From NCBI GenBank assembly GCA_964471595.1, contig CAYYGN010000021.1:1-58721 (forward strand): 58,721 nt of DNA. Direction: 5' to 3'. The notes beneath the pieces were generated by a model. That model saw only the letters and a program-made list of their open reading frames with translations, was not told the origin of the DNA and searched no databases. Source of the stretch: JAGNXB01 sp964471595 (GTDB taxonomy: Bacteria > Bacteroidota > Bacteroidia > Chitinophagales > Saprospiraceae). Made by a program: the position numbers and the translations under genes. Position 1 is the stretch's first letter; each line of letters begins with the position of its first letter. Of this stretch, positions 55,047 through 58,721 are shown piece after piece.

Positions 55047-56858
55047 ATGTACAGATGGTCGTTGGCAGGGGGATTGTTGGCCGGTGTTTGGCTGGCCGGA
55101 TCGTTGATGGATTGCACACCTGTTGCCGGAGGAGGTCAAACGGATTTTCTCAACATGCACGACAGTGTGGCTTATGTGGGCATGGCTACTTGCCGGACCT
55201 GTCACGCCAATGTGCATGAAACCTTCCGGCATACCGGGATGGGCAGATCTTTCGGACGCGCCACGCCGGTGCGCAGCAGCGCCGTTTTTGGCGATCATGC
55301 TCTTGTCAGGGATACACTGACAGGTTACAGCTATTTCCCTTTTTTCAGAGACAGTGTCTTGTACATTCGCGAATTCAGATTACAAGGCAAGGACACGGTC
55401 CACAACCGTGTGGAAAGGGTGTCATGGATCATCGGTTCCGGGCATCACACCAACTCGCACATCATTGATCGGAACGGATTTCTTTACCAGGCGCCGATCA
55501 CTTATTACACCCAGAGCCGGAGATGGGATATGGCTCCCGGGTATGAAGGAGGTGCCAACAGCAGGTTTTCCAGGATACTGACCACAGAATGCCTGACATG
55601 CCACAACCATTTTCCCGGTCATGTGGCCGGATCGGAAAACAAATATTTCGACATGCCGGAGGGCATAGAATGCGAGCGATGCCATGGCCCGGGCGCCTTG
55701 CATGTCAAAGCGATACAGTCCGGCAAGATGGTGGATACATCACGGATGGCCGACCGAACCATCGTTAATCCCCGACGGCTGCACCGGGACCGGCAAACCG
55801 ATCTGTGCCAGCGTTGTCATTTGCAGGGGGTGGCGGTCCTTCGTCAGGGCAAAACCTTTTTTGATTTCCGGCCCGGAATGGCCCTTTCCGAAGTCATGCA
55901 TGTCTTCCTGCCCCGATACAGTGATTCAAGGGAGCGATTCCTTATGGCTTCCCAGGCAGAGCGTCTCGTGCAAAGTGCGTGTTACCGCCAATCGGAATCA
56001 CTGACCTGTATCACCTGCCATAATCCACATGTTTCGGTCTTGCAATCCGGACGGGAACAATACAACACGGCTTGCAGGAATTGTCACGGCACCCGGAAAT
56101 GTACGGCACCGGCGACGGAAAGAAAGGCGCGCAAGGAGGATTGTTCAGGTTGTCACATGCCTGCATCGGAGAGCATTGATATTCCCCACGTCAGTATTAC
56201 CGATCATTTTATCCGCAAGGATTACCAGCCAGTATCCGGTGACGGGGGGAAAAGCCGGTTTTTGGGATTGGAGCCCATGACCAGGGGCAAGGTCGAGCCG
56301 GAGGAAATGGCGCAGGCGTATATCGCGCTTTACGAGAAATTCATTCCGGACCGAACCCTGCTCGACTCGGCCGGACAATGGCTCGGCCGGGCCCGGGGAA
56401 AGGAGGCGGTGATCTTTCCGGTGCGGGTTCATTGGCTGTTTGCCCGGGAGGATTACGGTGCATTGGGCCGGCTGGCCGATCAGCGCGATACGTCCGGGCT
56501 GGACGGTTGGACAGCCTATCGATTGGGGGAGGCCTGCATGCGGACGATGCGCCACAAGCAGGGATTGGCGTTTCTCGCCAGAGCGGCGCACGTATCCCCT
56601 TACCATCTGGAGTTCCTTGAGAAATACGGGGTGGCGCTGGGTGTTCTTCAAAAAGGTGTGGAGGCCGAGAGGGTCTTCCGCCGGGTTTTAGTGGAGGATC
56701 CGGCCCGCCCGTTGGCGCTCACCAATCTGGGTTACCTCCGTGCCATCCAGGGAGATGTGGAGCAAGCCCGGATTTACTACCGCAAAGCCCTGGAACTGGA
56801 CCCTGACTTCGGGCAGGCCCGGGTAAACCTGGAAGCACTGGAGCGTCTCCGGCGATGA
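55047..56858 (+). CDS. Seven-heme c-type cytochrome with C-terminal TPR region
   Basis: 603 residues. An N-terminal hydrophobic stretch (about 6-22) probably exports it. Seven CXXCH heme sites lie at residues 49-53, 182-186, 209-213, 254-258, 321-325, 343-347 and 366-370. The C-terminal third (about 490-600) has TPR-like helical pairs (AERVFRRVLVEDPARPLALT, AAYYRKALEL-type). The context motif CYRQSESLTCITCHNPH fits the cytochrome c554-type family with TPR tails found in several phyla. It would hold electrons outside the cytoplasmic membrane. Next are a diheme membrane cytochrome and a ferredoxin-flavoprotein on the same strand; the 85-base gap has its own promoter box. Confidence 0.92.
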   Translation: MYRWSLAGGLLAGVWLAGSLMDCTPVAGGGQTDFLNMHDSVAYVGMATCRTCHANVHETFRHTGMGRSFGRATPVRSSAVFGDHALVRDTLTGYSYFPFFRDSVLYIREFRLQGKDTVHNRVERVSWIIGSGHHTNSHIIDRNGFLYQAPITYYTQSRRWDMAPGYEGGANSRFSRILTTECLTCHNHFPGHVAGSENKYFDMPEGIECERCHGPGALHVKAIQSGKMVDTSRMADRTIVNPRRLHRDRQTDLCQRCHLQGVAVLRQGKTFFDFRPGMALSEVMHVFLPRYSDSRERFLMASQAERLVQSACYRQSESLTCITCHNPHVSVLQSGREQYNTACRNCHGTRKCTAPATERKARKEDCSGCHMPASESIDIPHVSITDHFIRKDYQPVSGDGGKSRFLGLEPMTRGKVEPEEMAQAYIALYEKFIPDRTLLDSAGQWLGRARGKEAVIFPVRVHWLFAREDYGALGRLADQRDTSGLDGWTAYRLGEACMRTMRHKQGLAFLARAAHVSPYHLEFLEKYGVALGVLQKGVEAERVFRRVLVEDPARPLALTNLGYLRAIQGDVEQARIYYRKALELDPDFGQARVNLEALERLRR

Positions 56859-56917
56859 CGGTCGTCATTCTGTGGCTGATTCTGGTCATTCGGCAAGTAT
56901 CGTTCCTTCCATCCGGC

Positions 56918-56925
56918 TAACTTTG
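56918..56925 (+). promoter_or_regulatory. -7 promoter box (TAACTTTG) upstream of the membrane cytochrome b
   Basis: TAACTTTG lies 18 bases before the ATG at 56944. It suggests that the cytochrome b and flavoprotein genes can be transcribed independently of the multiheme cytochrome. Confidence 0.5.
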
Positions 56926-56943
56926 CCCGTCCAAGGTTGAAGG

Positions 56944-57810
56944 ATGAGTCCCATTGTTCACCGTGTTTATATTACGACGTTAGTCACCATTGTCGCAAGT
57001 ACTGCCTGTTTTCTGGCCTATAGCGGCTACTCGTACTATACCACCCCTCTTGAGGAACGGTTTTTTCATCCCCGGCACGATTGGTACAAGCCTTCGGGAG
57101 CATTTGGACACGGACTGGGCATTGTCGGCACTTTGCTTATTCTTTTGGGTGTATTCGGGTATATGGGCATCAAACGCACCCGTTTGTTGTCGAAAATGGG
57201 ACGTTTAAAATATTGGCTGGAATTTCATATTTTCCTTTGTACGCTTGGCCCCATCCTTATCCTTTTTCACACCGCCTTCAAGTTCGGAGGTATTGTGTCG
57301 GTCAGTTTTTGGAGTATGGTTGCTGTTGTGGCGAGTGGTGTGATCGGAAGGTTCATTTACGTTCAAATTCCGCGATCCCTGGAAGGCCGTGAATTTTCCC
57401 TGCAGGAGCTTCATGCCATGCGGAAGGAATTGACGGAATCCCTGCGAACGGATTACGGATTGGATGAAGAAACGGTGCGTTTCATAGAAGACATTTCCGA
57501 GCAGCCCGTGGAAGGGGGTGGCAATCTGATGGTACAATTTGTCCGAAGATGGATGGCTGACCGACGCGCGATCAGGGGTGTCGTAAGCCGGCTGCGTGCC
57601 AAAGGGACGGATGGAATGATCGTAAAAGCCATTCGGCGCAATTTCCGGAAGGAGCTCACCTTGAGAAGTCGCATCAACAGGTTGCAACACATGATCCGGT
57701 TGTTCAAGTACTGGCATGTAGCCCACCTTCCCTTTGCATTGATCATGCTAATCATCATGATCATTCATGTTGGTGTCACTCTTGCTTTTGGTTATCGCTG
57801 GATATTTTGA
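56944..57810 (+). CDS. Transmembrane diheme cytochrome b-like protein (ferric-reductase/NOX-like helix pattern)
   Basis: 288 residues with about five transmembrane helices (about 10-30, 55-75, 93-113, 119-140, 258-282). Two helices each hold a histidine pair with exactly 13 residues between: His95/His109 (FHIFLCTLGPILILFH) and His261/His275 (HLPFALIMLIIMIIH). The same spacing in ferric reductase and NOX proteins places two b hemes across the membrane, so this protein is probably a transmembrane electron carrier. A soluble loop of about 110 residues (145-255), rich in Arg and Glu, separates the two halves. The stop is 2 bases before the flavoprotein ATG, indicating coupled expression. Confidence 0.85.
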   Translation: MSPIVHRVYITTLVTIVASTACFLAYSGYSYYTTPLEERFFHPRHDWYKPSGAFGHGLGIVGTLLILLGVFGYMGIKRTRLLSKMGRLKYWLEFHIFLCTLGPILILFHTAFKFGGIVSVSFWSMVAVVASGVIGRFIYVQIPRSLEGREFSLQELHAMRKELTESLRTDYGLDEETVRFIEDISEQPVEGGGNLMVQFVRRWMADRRAIRGVVSRLRAKGTDGMIVKAIRRNFRKELTLRSRINRLQHMIRLFKYWHVAHLPFALIMLIIMIIHVGVTLAFGYRWIF

Positions 57811-57812
57811 CC

Positions 57813-58721
57813 ATGAACCAGGAAGAATTTTTGATTTATGCGATTGTCCTGGGATTTTGCTTCCTGGTCATTTGGCTTTATTTGCGTCATACCCGACGCA
57901 GGTCGCAGGAGACCGAAGTCAAAATTGAACAAGCCAGGTTGGAAGGACTTCATGAACCGGTCTCTCTTCATCCGGTGATTGACATCAATACGTGTATTGG
58001 CAGTGCGGCATGTGTGGCCGCTTGTCCGGAGCAGGATATATTGGGATTGCTCAAGGGCAAAGCCCACCTGGTACATGCCTCCAATTGTGTTGGTCATGGT
58101 GCCTGTTTTCACAGTTGTCCCGTAGAGGCGATTTCTCTGGTTATCGGCACTGAAAAACGCGGTGTGGNNNNNNNNNNTTGCCGGTGAGTTGGGGGGAATG
58201 GGATTGATCAAAAACAGTGTTGAACAGGGACAATCGGCGGTGGAAAGTATGGTTCGAAACGGATTTCCAGCGGGAGACAAAGAGTACGATCTTATTGTCG
58301 TAGGAGCCGGTCCGGCCGGCATTTCGGCCACTTTGACGGCGCGCAAACACAAATTGCGGTGTCTCACTTTGGAGCAGGATTCTTTGGGAGGTACCGTATT
58401 CACTTTTCCAAGGTCAAAAATTGTCATGACGGCTCCCATGGATCTACCCCTTCATTGCAAGGTGAAATTGTACGACACAAGCAAGCAGGAATTGCTGTAA
58501 TTATGGCAAGCCGTTCTGCACAAAAACGGCATTTCCATCCGGGAACATGCCAAAGTGGAGGACATTACCATGGTCGCCGGGGGATTTGAAGTAAGGACAT
58601 TGCAGGGTGACTGTTTTACCACCAAGAAGGTGTTGTTGGCCATCGGTCGAAGAGGGAGTCCCAGGAAGTTGGGCATACCGGGCGAGGATACCGAAAAAGT
58701 GGCCTACCGATTGCTCGAACC
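57813..58721 (+). pseudogene. Membrane-anchored ferredoxin fused to a thioredoxin-reductase-like flavoprotein (incomplete; N gap and in-frame stop)
   Basis: The 5' part begins with a membrane helix (residues about 7-26). Two ferredoxin-like motifs follow, CIGSAACVAACP and CVGHGACFHSCP, in which Ser64 and His95 stand where the second Cys of a [4Fe-4S] motif is expected. After a 10-N gap (58168-58177), AGELGGMGLI, normally near the C-terminus of thioredoxin-reductase-like enzymes, precedes an FAD Rossmann motif (LIVVGAGPAGISATLTA). An in-frame TAA at 58498-58500 interrupts this, yet the same frame continues as LWQAVLHKNGISIREHAKVE and IGRRGSPRKLGIPGED. The gap also shifts the frame, so its true size is not a multiple of three. 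Probable role: NAD(P)H-linked electron exchange with the cytochrome b. Whether it is a true pseudogene or an assembly error is unresolved; the gene continues past the window. Confidence 0.8.
58168..58177. other. Assembly gap (10 N)
   Basis: Ten unresolved bases lie inside the ferredoxin-flavoprotein gene. The reading frame changes across the gap, so the real length is not 10. From the protein family I expect roughly 15-20 residues to be missing here (linker up to the AGELGGMG motif); this is inference. Confidence 0.98.

Overview
The window looks like a chromosomal segment of a moderately GC-rich member of the Bacteroidota, possibly a Saprospiria- or Chitinophagia-type organism; that rank is a guess from gene content. 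The evidence is: proteins with the gliding-motility/type IX secretion (T9SS) C-terminal domain (three, counting the fragment at the left edge), a T9SS-type tail on the DUF1501 protein, a SdhCAB set of the b558 type, a type-2 (eukaryote-like) isoleucyl-tRNA synthetase, a TonB receptor with a carboxypeptidase-regulatory N-terminal domain, and repeated TAnnTTTG boxes (the Bacteroidota -7 promoter element) just upstream of genes. No rRNA, tRNA, CRISPR array, transposase or phage gene was seen. Gene density is high and no stretch above about 300 bases lacks a gene.

Layout. 1-2880: tail of a T9SS cargo protein, an ALDH7-type aldehyde dehydrogenase and an OmpA-family protein. 2924-6514: sdhB, sdhA, sdhC on the minus strand. 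6698-12256 (plus): a small hypothetical gene, RNase R, an HD hydrolase, guaB and 3-methyladenine glycosylase. 12293-23278 (minus): DinB-like protein, TonB receptor, ileS, a cyclophilin-FKBP fusion, and a DUF1800/DUF1501 pair. 23451-26389 (plus): lgt and a sodium:solute symporter. 26399-28609 (minus): nadD, a lipoprotein, dnaN. 28686-35278 (plus): a non-catalytic M16 homologue, mreB-mreC-mreD-PBP2, a possible leader ORF and rsgA. 35309-43215 (minus): a 1735-residue modular adhesin-like protein, a second T9SS cargo and a lipoprotein. 43277-48053 (plus): secA, deoC, a PlsC-type acyltransferase. 48118-49739 (minus): rplY (L25/Ctc) and prs. 49886-54881: an accessory stretch with an M48 protease, an ElaA-like acetyltransferase, several small lipoproteins, a CHAD protein, a VOC protein and a small membrane protein.

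The most unusual part is 55047-58721 (plus). A seven-heme c-type cytochrome with a C-terminal TPR region is followed by a membrane protein with two helices that each carry an H-x13-H heme-ligand pair, and then by a membrane-anchored ferredoxin fused to a thioredoxin-reductase-like flavoprotein. Together these look like a complete electron path from cytoplasmic NAD(P)H to the cell exterior, or the reverse. The last gene runs off the window, contains a 10-N assembly gap and has an in-frame TAA after which the same frame continues as convincing protein.

At the regulatory level, several TAnnTTTG boxes lie only 3-4 bases before the ATG (guaB, the M16 homologue, the multiheme cytochrome and a short ORF ahead of rsgA). 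This implies leaderless or nearly leaderless mRNAs.
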